From contig CAIMMO010000268.1 in NCBI GenBank assembly GCA_903842595.1, positions 1 through 64,000 on the forward strand: 64,000 nt of DNA. The letters are read 5' to 3'. The notes below the pieces were generated by a model. It was not told where the DNA came from. It worked only from the letters and a program-made list of their open reading frames with translations, and ran no database searches. Below are positions 19,551 through 28,021 of this stretch, in pieces. Source of the DNA: an uncultured Alphaproteobacteria bacterium (GTDB lineage Bacteria > Pseudomonadota > Alphaproteobacteria > Caulobacterales > Hyphomonadaceae). Each line of letters begins with the position of its first letter. Position 1 is the stretch's first letter. The translations under genes were made by a program, and so were the position numbers.

Positions 19551-20833
19551 GCCGGAACGCCTACCAGTTCGGTCGCGGTGCGCGAGACCAGATGGAAGAG
19601 GGCGGGGCGGCCTGGCTCGGGCGCGGCTCCTTCGAGTCTGACGGGCGCGAAGTTCGAGAGCCGGGCGCGATTGCCGGCCTCGACCAGCGCCATCGCGGTC
19701 TGGCCGACATGGCGGTCCAGGCGAAGGCCAAGGCGCTCGGCGCCTTTCTGGCGGAGGATCGCGGCGCGCGCCTTCACCACGTCGCGCGCAACCTGCGGCA
19801 TCTTCGCGGCGGGCGTCTGCGGGCGCGGCGAGTAGGGGAAGACGTGAAGATAGTCGATGCCGCAGTCGTCCACGCTGGCGAGCGTATTGGCAAACATGGC
19901 GTCGGTCTCGGTCGGGAAGCCAGCGATCAGGTCCGCGCCGAAGGCCATATCAGGGCGGGCGGCGCGCAGGCGGTGGCACAGGTTGATTGCATCGGCGCGC
20001 GAGTGGCGGCGCTTCATGCGCTTGAGGATCATGTCGTCGCCCGACTGGAAAGACAGATGCAGATGCGGCGCGATGCGTGGCTCGCTGGCGAGGAGATCGA
20101 ACAACGCCTCGTCGATCTCGATGGCGTCGATCGAGGACAGGCGCAGCTGCTTCAGGTCCGGGACGAGCTTCAGGATGCGGGCGATGAGGTTGCCGAGCTT
20201 CGGCGCGTTCGGCAGGTCGGCGCCCCAGGAAGTGAGATCGACGCCGGTGAGCACGATTTCATGATGTCCAGTGGCGACGAGCCGCCTCACCTGGTCCACG
20301 ACTTCGCCAGCAGGCACCGAGCGCGAGTTGCCGCGGCCATAGGGGATGATGCAGAAGGTGCAGCGGTGATCGCAACCGGTCTGCACCTGGACGAAGGCGC
20401 GGGCGCGGCCATCGAGGCCGTCGACCAGATGCGCCGCCGTCTCGCGTACCGACATGATATCGTTGACCTGCACGCGCGGCGCATCCGCCAGCAGGTCAAG
20501 GCCGGTGAAGGTCTCCGCTTTCATCTTCTCCGCATTGCCGATGACGCGGGAGACTTCGGGCATGGCGGCAAAGGACGCGGGGTCAATCTGCGCCGCGCAA
20601 CCGGTGACGATAATGGCAGCTGCAGGGCGCTCGCGCCGCGCGCGACGGATCGCCTGACGCGCCTGGCGGACGGCCTCGGCGGTGACGGCGCAGGTATTGA
20701 CGATGATGGCGTCCGACAGGCCTGCGGCCTCGGCGTGGCCGCGCATCACCTCTGATTCATAGGCGTTCAGCCGGCATCCCAGTGTGAGGATGTCGACAGA
20801 GGAATTGGCGAGGGTGGGGGCGCCGTCGGCCAT
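19547..20833 (-). CDS. mtaB: tRNA t6A37 methylthiotransferase MtaB
   Basis: TLGCRLNAYESEVM, QTGCDHRCTFCIIPYGRGNSRS radical-SAM CxxxCxxC motif. Confidence 0.92.
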   Translation of the reverse strand: MADGAPTLANSSVDILTLGCRLNAYESEVMRGHAEAAGLSDAIIVNTCAVTAEAVRQARQAIRRARRERPAAAIIVTGCAAQIDPASFAAMPEVSRVIGNAEKMKAETFTGLDLLADAPRVQVNDIMSVRETAAHLVDGLDGRARAFVQVQTGCDHRCTFCIIPYGRGNSRSVPAGEVVDQVRRLVATGHHEIVLTGVDLTSWGADLPNAPKLGNLIARILKLVPDLKQLRLSSIDAIEIDEALFDLLASEPRIAPHLHLSFQSGDDMILKRMKRRHSRADAINLCHRLRAARPDMAFGADLIAGFPTETDAMFANTLASVDDCGIDYLHVFPYSPRPQTPAAKMPQVARDVVKARAAILRQKGAERLGLRLDRHVGQTAMALVEAGNRARLSNFAPVRLEGAAPEPGRPALFHLVSRTATELVGVPA

Positions 20834-20886
20834 GGCGGGGACATAGGCCGACAGGTCGCGGTTGTCACGCGCCCAGGGTCACGCGG

Positions 20887-21369
20887 TCAGGCTTTGGGCG
20901 GAACCGGATAGTCGATGCCGCCGAGCCTGTTGAGGAGCTGGGCCAGCTGCAGCGCTTCAGCGTCGCCGATTCGCTTCATCGCCTCCTCCATCGCCGGCGC
21001 GTAGACGGTCCACATCCGTTTACGCATCTCGTAGCCTTCGGGCGTGGGCTCCAGCAGATGGCCGCGCTTGTCTTCAGGGCAGGCGATGCGTTGCACCAGC
21101 CCTTCCTCTTCCATGCGGTCGACCAGCCGCGAAAGCTGGTAGGGCATGATGAAGAGCGGGATGGCCAGGTCTTTCGGCCGGGTCGGCTTTGCGGCGCGCT
21201 CGAGCTCCCACAGCACGGTGTACCATGTGATGTCGGGGAGCCTGGCGTTCTTCAGGGCCAGCGCCACGTCTTCGCGAATGGCCTGCGACACGCGCCCAAG
21301 CGCAATCCAGGCCCTCTGGATGGGATCTGAAGGAATCCTCGCAGGTTCCTTTAGCTGAGTTTGTTGCAT
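20887..21369 (-). CDS. MarR family transcriptional regulator
   Basis: LPDITWYTVLWELERAAKPTRPKDLAIPLFIMPYQLSRLVDRMEEEGLVQRIACPEDKRGHLLEPTPEG; ATG at 21369 preferred over TTG at 21378. Confidence 0.85.
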   Translation of the reverse strand: MQQTQLKEPARIPSDPIQRAWIALGRVSQAIREDVALALKNARLPDITWYTVLWELERAAKPTRPKDLAIPLFIMPYQLSRLVDRMEEEGLVQRIACPEDKRGHLLEPTPEGYEMRKRMWTVYAPAMEEAMKRIGDAEALQLAQLLNRLGGIDYPVPPKA

Positions 21370-21403
21370 TCGCAACAATGCCTCCTATGTTGCATTTGCA
21401 ACA
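21361..21403. promoter_or_regulatory. Tandem MarR-type operators in divergent marR/FMN-reductase promoter
   Basis: TTGTTGC-attc-GCAACAA (21361-21378) and TGTTGC-attt-GCAACA (21388-21403), centres 26 bp apart. Confidence 0.75.
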
Positions 21404-21479
21404 AATGAGTGGGGCCAGCCATTTTGCCAATGGCCAAACCGGAATTTCCCAAGCCCCTCAGCTGGAAAGGGACACTGCC

Positions 21480-22043
21480 ATGACCCGTACAATCGCGACA
21501 ATCGTTGGCTCGCTCCGGGCGAACTCGAATTCCGAACGCATCGCCCGGGCGATTGCTGCCGAAGCGCCCAAGGATATGAGCTTCGACATTGTGACCATCG
21601 GAGATCTGCCGCTCTACAACCCCGATCTCGATGCTCCGACCCCGCCAGCCGCCTGGACGGCCTTCCGCTCACGGATCAAATCGGCCGACGCAGCGCTGTT
21701 TGTCACGCCCGAGTACAACCGCTCCGTGCCCGGAGCGCTGAAGAATGCGATCGATGTCGGCTCGCGGCCATATGGCCAGAGCGCCTTTGCAGGCAAGCCG
21801 GCAGCGGTGGTCTCCTCGTCGATGGGCCCGATCTCGGGCTTCGGCGCCAACCATCACCTGCGTCAGTCGCTCGCCTTCCTCGACATGCCCACGCTGCAAC
21901 AGCCGGAAGTCTACCTCGGCGGCGTCAATGACGGCTGGTTCGGCGCCGATGGCCGACTGACCAGGGACGACACGCGCGCCTTCATCGGCAAGTTCGGGCA
22001 GGCATTCGCCGCCTGGATCGAACGCACAGCGCCGAGCAGATAA
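21480..22043 (+). CDS. NADPH-dependent FMN reductase family protein
   Basis: IVGSLRANSNSERIARAI, LPLYNPDLD, DAALFVTPEYNRSVPGALKNAIDVGSRPYGQSAFAGKPAAVVSSSMG. Confidence 0.92.
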   Translation: MTRTIATIVGSLRANSNSERIARAIAAEAPKDMSFDIVTIGDLPLYNPDLDAPTPPAAWTAFRSRIKSADAALFVTPEYNRSVPGALKNAIDVGSRPYGQSAFAGKPAAVVSSSMGPISGFGANHHLRQSLAFLDMPTLQQPEVYLGGVNDGWFGADGRLTRDDTRAFIGKFGQAFAAWIERTAPSR

Positions 22044-22077
22044 GCTTCAGGCGCCGCCGCGGAGGCGGAGGTCAGAC

Positions 22078-22105
22078 TGCGGGGCAGGCGCAAGCCAGCC
22101 CCGCA
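22078..22105. terminator. Stem-loop between convergent genes
   Basis: TGCGGGGC-a-GGC-gcaa-GCC-a-GCCCCGCA with GNRA-type loop; weak T-tract. Confidence 0.6.
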
Positions 22106-22114
22106 TTTCTGCGT

Positions 22115-22951
22115 TCAGGAGGAGGATGGCCGGCGGCGCAGGATATACGCCTCTTTCAGCAGGCCGTTGTCCCTCATGAAGGCCGCCATCGATTCGTAGG
22201 TGGCGGTGATGATCGTGCTGCCCTGGTCGTCGGTCTTGATACGGTCCTCGGCCAGCGGCGCGAGGAAGCGCTCGATCAGCGAGGTTTTGACTTTGGTCGG
22301 CCTGAAATGCTGTTTCAGGTTGGCCTTGATCTGCGCCATGTCGGCCGTCTCCCACGCTGCCGCCGCGATGATGTCGAGCATGAACTCCGTGCAGTTCTGA
22401 TACCTTATGTCGTGCGGGTTGGAGACAAGCGAATAGGCCTCGATGTGCAGCGCGCGATACGTCGGGCTGTCCATGATGGAAAGAATGCGCCGCTGCATTT
22501 CTGCCGTCGGCACGATCACCGCAATATCGTCGACCGCGCTTGGCGCCACGAAGTCGATCGGAAAGTCCTGATGCAGGTAGGACTTGTCCATCGCCAGCGT
22601 CTTCCCGTCGCCGTGGTAGAGATTGTAGACGGCGTAGCCGTTGATCACGCGGCCATCGTCAAGGCTGATCGGCACGAAGGTCCAGAAGGCGCCATGCGTG
22701 TAGGAGATGCCGTCGGGCAGCATGTCCCGCGTCTCTCCTGTGCGAAACACAATGGCGAGGCGCGTGCCTCTGTCGGCGAGGTCACGTTCGACCTGTTTCG
22801 AGAACGCAGCCGCCTGCTCAGCGGTGAGATGACTGGCCGGAGCCCCTCGGGCGCTGAAGCCGCCGCCGCCGGCCGTTGTGGAGCCTCCGCCTGCGCTGGC
22901 GCATGCAGCAAGGCTGAGCGCCGCGACACCGGCGATGAGAGAGCGCATCAC
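22115..22951 (-). CDS. DUF2145-like putative lipoprotein
   Basis: Lipobox [64 protein letters not shown]. Confidence 0.65.
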   Translation of the reverse strand: MMRSLIAGVAALSLAACASAGGGSTTAGGGGFSARGAPASHLTAEQAAAFSKQVERDLADRGTRLAIVFRTGETRDMLPDGISYTHGAFWTFVPISLDDGRVINGYAVYNLYHGDGKTLAMDKSYLHQDFPIDFVAPSAVDDIAVIVPTAEMQRRILSIMDSPTYRALHIEAYSLVSNPHDIRYQNCTEFMLDIIAAAAWETADMAQIKANLKQHFRPTKVKTSLIERFLAPLAEDRIKTDDQGSTIITATYESMAAFMRDNGLLKEAYILRRRPSSS

Positions 22952-23343
22952 TGGGCCGGCGTGGAGGGCACGACGGGAGCCGGCTGCGCTTGTCGCTGCC
23001 TCTGCCGGCCGACGACCACGTCGTCTGTGATGGTGAGCGGCGCGTTCGAGAAATCGACAACAGCCCTCGCAGCGTCAGTGACGTCAGCCGCGCCCGCGCT
23101 GAAGCCGTCTGCGATGCCGTCCTGGCCGGACGCACGCGCGGCAATGCCGACAGCGCCAGAGGCAAGGGCTGCGCCGCCCAGCGGGATCGAGACAACACCG
23201 GAGCTGGCCCTGAGACCGCTCTCGCCGATGGCGCCGGCGGCGATGCTCGTCTGCCTCGAGGCGGCCGAAGCATTCTGGGAGAATTGAGCGTGGGCGGCAG
23301 GCGAGATGGCCATCAGAGTGGCCGCAGTCAGAACCAGGCGCAT
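22948..23343 (-). CDS. Hypothetical secreted protein
   Basis: Signal peptide MRLVLTAATLMAISPAAHA; overlaps next ORF start by 4 nt. Confidence 0.6.
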   Translation of the reverse strand: MRLVLTAATLMAISPAAHAQFSQNASAASRQTSIAAGAIGESGLRASSGVVSIPLGGAALASGAVGIAARASGQDGIADGFSAGAADVTDAARAVVDFSNAPLTITDDVVVGRQRQRQAQPAPVVPSTPAQ

Positions 23344-23406
23344 TGGAATTCCCTTCGCTGATTGACAGTGTCTAATTATCGGGGAAATCGGGCGTCAATG
23401 GGGCAG

Positions 23407-23422
23407 ATTACACTGCTGTAAT
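23407..23422. promoter_or_regulatory. Inverted repeat upstream of secreted hypothetical gene
   Basis: ATTACA-ctgc-TGTAAT perfect 6-bp arms. Confidence 0.35.
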
Positions 23423-23452
23423 GGATGTTCTCGGGCAGCTGCACTGACGCCG

Positions 23453-23716
23453 TCAGGTCAGGCGGTCGGTATTTTTCCTTTGCCCGTCATCGTCGCCATC
23501 ATCCTCGTCTTCAGCGACGTGCTCGCGACGCGCTTCCTCAAGATGCCGCGTGCCGGGGTCAGTGAAGCCGAAGCCAGTGAGAACGTCCCCGCCGCTGCTC
23601 TTCGATTTCACCTTGCGCCAGTAGATCCAGCCGCGCGCCTCCATCCAGAGCAAGAGGCGGTCGAGCGCGATCAGCGCGATGGCGATGCCGGCGATCCAGA
23701 GTGCAATGTCGAGCAT
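23453..23716 (-). CDS. Small membrane protein of unknown function
   Basis: MLDIALWIAGIAIALIALDRLLLWMEARGWIYWRKVKSKSSGGDVL; GGGAGG 6 nt before ATG. Confidence 0.55.
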   Translation of the reverse strand: MLDIALWIAGIAIALIALDRLLLWMEARGWIYWRKVKSKSSGGDVLTGFGFTDPGTRHLEEARREHVAEDEDDGDDDGQRKNTDRLT

Positions 23717-23718
23717 GC

Positions 23719-23750
23719 GGCGCCTCCCATCCGCAAAGATGGGAGGCGCC
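23719..23750 (-). promoter_or_regulatory. Perfect 13-bp hairpin containing the SD of the small ORF
   Basis: GGCGCCTCCCATC-tttgcg-GATGGGAGGCGCC immediately before GC-ATG on the minus strand. Confidence 0.7.
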
Positions 23751-23761
23751 AGAATGTTTCG

Positions 23762-25936
23762 CTAGGCTTTCGTGCCGAGCGGCAGTTTCGCATAGGTCTT
23801 GCCGGTGGCGGCAAGCAAAGCGTTGGCGACGGCGGGGCCGATTGGCGGGACACCGGGCTCGCCCACGCCTGATGGCGGCTCGCTCGAGGGCACGATGAAC
23901 ACCTCCACCTTCGGCATCTGCGCCATGCGCATCACGCTATAGTCGAAGAAGTTCGTCTGCACCGGCGCGCCATCCTTCAGTGTCACAGCCTCGCCCAGGA
24001 TGGACGACAGGCCATAGCCGATGCCGCCCTCCATCTGCGCGCGCACGATGTCGGGATTGATGACGATGCCGCAGTCGACGGCGCAAACAACGCGATCGAC
24101 GTGGAACGTGCCATCGTCCTTGACCGAGACCTCGGCCACCTCAGCCACATAGGACGAGAAGGAGTGGTGCACGGCGATGCCGCGGAATTTTCCGGCGGGC
24201 AGGGGCGTGTCCCAGCCGGCTTTTTCAGCGGCAAGGTTCAGCACGCCGAGCAGGCGCGGATGCGCAGCCAGCAGTTCGCGGCGGTAGGCCACCGGATCCT
24301 TGCCGAGCTTCTTCGCTGCCACGTCGAAGAAGTGCTCCTTGGCATAGGCGGTGTGAGTGTGACCCACCGAGCGCCACCACAGCACGCTCACCGGCGAGGT
24401 CGGCCAGTGAACGTCAGCGGTGATGTTGGAAATCGCATAGGGAATGTCGAACCCGCCCTCGATCGAGGAAAGGTCAGCTGCACCTGCTGGCATGAAGGGT
24501 GTGCCCGCCATGATCGACTGGATCGCCGTGCGGTCGCCCCAGGCCTCGATCGCGTCCCTGTTGAGACGCGCCGTCATGCGGTGCAAGGCCATCGGGCGAT
24601 ACTTGCCCGAGCGGATATCATCTTCGCGCGTCCACATCAGCTTCAGCGGCGCCTTGCCGTTGATGGCCTTGGCGATCTGGGTCGCTTCCATCATCAGATC
24701 GGCGTCCTGCGTCGCACGGCGACCGAACGAGCCGCCAGCCAGCATGGTGACGATGCTGACCTGCTCCGGCTTGAGGCCCAGCACGGCGACGGCGGCGCCC
24801 TTGTCGGCCGTCGGCATCTGCGAGCCGGAGTGGATCACTGCGGCTTCGCCGGGCTTGTATTCGACGACGCAGTTCAGCGGCTCCATCGGCGCGTGGGCGA
24901 GGTAGGGGAATTCGAAGTCGGCGGTGATGACTTCGCCCGCGCCGCGCAGCGCGGCGGCGCCTGCGCCTTCCTTGCGGGCGTCGTGACCGGCCTTGGCCAG
25001 CAGCTTCTTGTAGTCAGCGAAGATCTGGTCGCTCGAGCGGGTCTCGGCTGCGGAATCGTCCCAGGTGATCTTCAGCGCGTCGCGGCCTTTCTTTGCCGCC
25101 CAGAAATCAGTGGCGACAACAGCAACGCCGTTCGAGATCTGCACGACATCGGTGACGCCCTTGACAGCCTTGGCCGCCGTGTCGTCGAAACTCGCGACCT
25201 TGCCGCCGAATTTCGGGCTGCGGGCAAGGAGCGCTGTGAGCGTGCCTTCGGGGTGATAATCGAGCGCGTATTGCGCGCGCGCACTGACCTTGTCGGCGCT
25301 GTCGAGGCGGCCGAAGCCCTTCGATGAGTCACGCTCCTTGCCGATGAATTCGTAGGCTGTAGCGTCCTTGTACTGCAGCCTCGCCGCATCGGGAGGCGTG
25401 ATCTTCGCGGCTTCCGCGGCGAGTTCACCATAGGAGGCGGACTTGCCACCGGCTTCCGCCTTGCCCTTCACGAGCAGGACGTCGGACGCATCGACGCCGA
25501 ACTTCGCAGCGGCCGCCTGGCGCAGCATTTCGCGGGCGCTGGCGCCTGCGGCGCGCAGCTGGGCCCAGGACGAGAAAATCGCGGTGGAGCCGCCGGTTCC
25601 CATCACGCCGCCGAAAGCCGGGTTGCCGTACTTCGCGTCGTCAGCCGGCGAGTGCTCGAAGCGCATCTGGCTCCAGTCAGCATCGATCTCTTCGGCGACG
25701 ATGGTCGTGAGGCCGGTCGAGACGCCCTGACCGAACTCGATATGGCGCAGATAGACGGTGATCGTGTTGTCCGAGCCGATGCGCACATAGTCACCAAGCG
25801 CGGTCTGCGTAACCGGACCGGCGGCAGCTGTCGTGGTGTTTCCGGCCGAGCAGCCGACGGCAAAACCGGCGGCGCCAAGGCCCATGACCGTCAGCACGAG
25901 ACGGCGCGAGGGGGAGAAGGTTGCGGTGTCAGCCAT
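23762..25936 (-). CDS. Isoquinoline 1-oxidoreductase beta subunit-like molybdopterin oxidoreductase, Tat leader
   Basis: [95 protein letters not shown]. Confidence 0.92.
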   Translation of the reverse strand: MADTATFSPSRRLVLTVMGLGAAGFAVGCSAGNTTTAAAGPVTQTALGDYVRIGSDNTITVYLRHIEFGQGVSTGLTTIVAEEIDADWSQMRFEHSPADDAKYGNPAFGGVMGTGGSTAIFSSWAQLRAAGASAREMLRQAAAAKFGVDASDVLLVKGKAEAGGKSASYGELAAEAAKITPPDAARLQYKDATAYEFIGKERDSSKGFGRLDSADKVSARAQYALDYHPEGTLTALLARSPKFGGKVASFDDTAAKAVKGVTDVVQISNGVAVVATDFWAAKKGRDALKITWDDSAAETRSSDQIFADYKKLLAKAGHDARKEGAGAAALRGAGEVITADFEFPYLAHAPMEPLNCVVEYKPGEAAVIHSGSQMPTADKGAAVAVLGLKPEQVSIVTMLAGGSFGRRATQDADLMMEATQIAKAINGKAPLKLMWTREDDIRSGKYRPMALHRMTARLNRDAIEAWGDRTAIQSIMAGTPFMPAGAADLSSIEGGFDIPYAISNITADVHWPTSPVSVLWWRSVGHTHTAYAKEHFFDVAAKKLGKDPVAYRRELLAAHPRLLGVLNLAAEKAGWDTPLPAGKFRGIAVHHSFSSYVAEVAEVSVKDDGTFHVDRVVCAVDCGIVINPDIVRAQMEGGIGYGLSSILGEAVTLKDGAPVQTNFFDYSVMRMAQMPKVEVFIVPSSEPPSGVGEPGVPPIGPAVANALLAATGKTYAKLPLGTKA

Positions 25937-25941
25937 GTCGA

Positions 25942-26394
25942 TTACCCCATGATCTCGGAGGCGCGCGCAACGGCGCCACGGATGCGGTGATAGGTGGCGC
26001 AGCGGCAGATGTTGGAATTCATGCCGTCGGTGATCTGCTGTTCGGAGGGCTTGGGCGTCGCAGTGAGGAGCGCCGCGGCAGCCAGCATCTGGCCCGACTG
26101 GCACCAGCCGCACTGCACGACGTCGAGTTCCTGCCAGGCGGCCTGAACAGCCTTGCCAGCGGGCGTATCGAGACCTTCGATCGTGGTGATCTTCTTGCCG
26201 GCGAGCGAGGCGGCCGGTGTCATGCACGCGCGTGTGGGCTCGCCGTCCACGAGGACCGTGCAGGCGCCGCAGGCGGCGACGCCGCAGCCGAACTTCGTGC
26301 CGGTAAGTTTCAGGTCCTCACGCAGGTACCAGAGCAGGGGGCGATCTTCCTCGCCCGTATATTCCTGTTCCTTGCCGTTGATCGTCAGCTTCAT
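25942..26394 (-). CDS. (2Fe-2S)-binding protein, isoquinoline 1-oxidoreductase alpha subunit-like
   Basis: GCGVAACGACTVLVDGEPTRAC...QCGWCQSGQMLAAAALL...NICRCATYHRIR. Confidence 0.95.
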   Translation of the reverse strand: MKLTINGKEQEYTGEEDRPLLWYLREDLKLTGTKFGCGVAACGACTVLVDGEPTRACMTPAASLAGKKITTIEGLDTPAGKAVQAAWQELDVVQCGWCQSGQMLAAAALLTATPKPSEQQITDGMNSNICRCATYHRIRGAVARASEIMG

Positions 26395-26464
26395 GGCAAT
26401 CCTCCGCCGTCAGCCTCTGAGGCTGCTGATAGAAATCCGCGGCGCTCTTGCGCCGTCCCGTTCG

Positions 26465-26498
26465 CTTCCATGTGAGTGGATGCTCACATTTATGGAAG
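26465..26498. promoter_or_regulatory. Nested inverted repeats upstream of molybdoenzyme operon
   Basis: CTTCCA-TGTGAG-tggatg-CTCACA-ttta-TGGAAG: two concentric 6-bp arm pairs. Confidence 0.5.
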
Positions 26499-26567
26499 TA
26501 GCCGGACGCAACTGATCACGCCTGTGATACGAAAGCGATATGTCCCACGAACTACAGCGGCGCTCGC

Positions 26568-27374
26568 CTAGTGGGCGGACGGCTCGACGCCAGCCTTCTT
26601 GTCCTTCCGCTTGCGCGATATGAGGTTCAGGAACTCGACGAAGGCCGAGAACGCCATGGCTGCATAGATGTAGCCCTTGGGCACATGGATGCCGAAGCCG
26701 TCGGCGATCAGCACCATGCCGATCATCAGCAGGAAGCCGAGCGCCAGCATCACCACGGTGGGGTTGGCGTTGATGAAGCGGGCGAGCGGGCCGGACGCCA
26801 GCAGCATCACTGTTACCGCCGAGATGACGGCGATGAACATGATGACGAGGTGTTCGGTCATGCCGACGGCGGTCAGGATCGAGTCGATCGAGAACACCAG
26901 GTCGAGCAGGATGATCTGGAAGATGGCGGCGCCGAAATTGAGGGCGGCGCGACCGGCGATCGGGGCGTCTTCCTTGTGATTGGTTTCAGGGTCCATCGTG
27001 TGATGGATTTCGGACGTGGCCTTCCACACCAGGAACAGGCCGCCCGCGATCAGGATGAGGTCGCGCCAGGAGAAGGACGTCTCGAACGTCGGCTCACCAT
27101 GCTCACCGGGCGGGCCGGTTATGCCAAGATCGATGACCGGCTGCACCAGACCGACGATCCAGGTGATCGTGAACAGCAGGAGCAGGCGCATGACCAGCGC
27201 CAGGCCGATGCCGATGTTGCGCGCCCGCTCGCGCTGCTCCTCGGGGAGCTTGTTGGTGAGGATCGAGATGAAGATCAGGTTGTCGATGCCGAGCACGATT
27301 TCCATGATGACCAGCGACACAAGCGCCGCCCACGCAGCCGGATCATTCAACAGCGGCGAAAAGTCGAAATCCAT
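26568..27374 (-). CDS. TerC family integral membrane protein
   Basis: [40 protein letters not shown]. Confidence 0.93.
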   Translation of the reverse strand: MDFDFSPLLNDPAAWAALVSLVIMEIVLGIDNLIFISILTNKLPEEQRERARNIGIGLALVMRLLLLFTITWIVGLVQPVIDLGITGPPGEHGEPTFETSFSWRDLILIAGGLFLVWKATSEIHHTMDPETNHKEDAPIAGRAALNFGAAIFQIILLDLVFSIDSILTAVGMTEHLVIMFIAVISAVTVMLLASGPLARFINANPTVVMLALGFLLMIGMVLIADGFGIHVPKGYIYAAMAFSAFVEFLNLISRKRKDKKAGVEPSAH

Positions 27375-27465
27375 GGTGATGGCAGCTCCCTCGGCCCTTG
27401 CGGCCTGACCGCTATGTAGGGGGATTGCAGTTCAGAGTTAAGCGGAAAGCGACGGGCAGGCGGCT

Positions 27466-27996
27466 TTACGCAAGGCGAAGGCGCATGATGAATTCGTCAT
27501 CAATCGTGTCGCCGACCTTGAATTTGTAGGCCCCAACCTTCTCGAAGCCCCGGCTTTCGTAGAGCGCGATCGCCTTGTCGTTCGACTCCCAGACGCCAAG
27601 AAAGAGGTTCCTGGCGCCGCGCTGGCGGGCGCGTTCGATCGCCCAGGCAAGCAGGATGCGCCCGACGCCGACGCCCTGGCCGTGCTGGTAGACGTAGACC
27701 CGATGGAGTTCGAGGGCCGGCTCCGGGCCGGTCTCGATCGGCAGCTTGCAGGGGCCGATCTTGCAGTAAGCGACCATCCGCTTGCCGGAATAGGCGATAC
27801 GTACCTCGACATCCGGGTCCTTGAGGTCGCCCTCCATCTTGCTGACCGAATAGGTCTCATCAAGGAACTGGCGCAGATCGCCCGGCGGATAAAGATCGCC
27901 AAAGGTCTCGGCAAACGTCTCACGGCCAATCTCCGCGAGTCCTGCGGCGTCCTTCAGCTGCGCGTCGCGAAATGTCAGATCGCGGTCCACGGTCAC
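27466..27996 (-). CDS. GNAT family N-acetyltransferase
   Basis: ELHRVYVYQHGQGVGVGRILLAWAIERARQRGARNLFLGVWESNDKAIALYESRGFEKVG; GTG start inferred. Confidence 0.9.
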   Translation of the reverse strand: MTVDRDLTFRDAQLKDAAGLAEIGRETFAETFGDLYPPGDLRQFLDETYSVSKMEGDLKDPDVEVRIAYSGKRMVAYCKIGPCKLPIETGPEPALELHRVYVYQHGQGVGVGRILLAWAIERARQRGARNLFLGVWESNDKAIALYESRGFEKVGAYKFKVGDTIDDEFIMRLRLA

Positions 27997-28021
27997 TCCA
28001 CTCTCGGGTCGATGCTTTATG

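Noticed and set aside
16818-19835. 1005-aa plus-strand ORF
   Set aside because: Crosses GH5, EamA and ftsY in a different frame or antisense; low-complexity Arg/Gly/Asp translation typical of GC-rich shadow ORFs; no recognisable domain.
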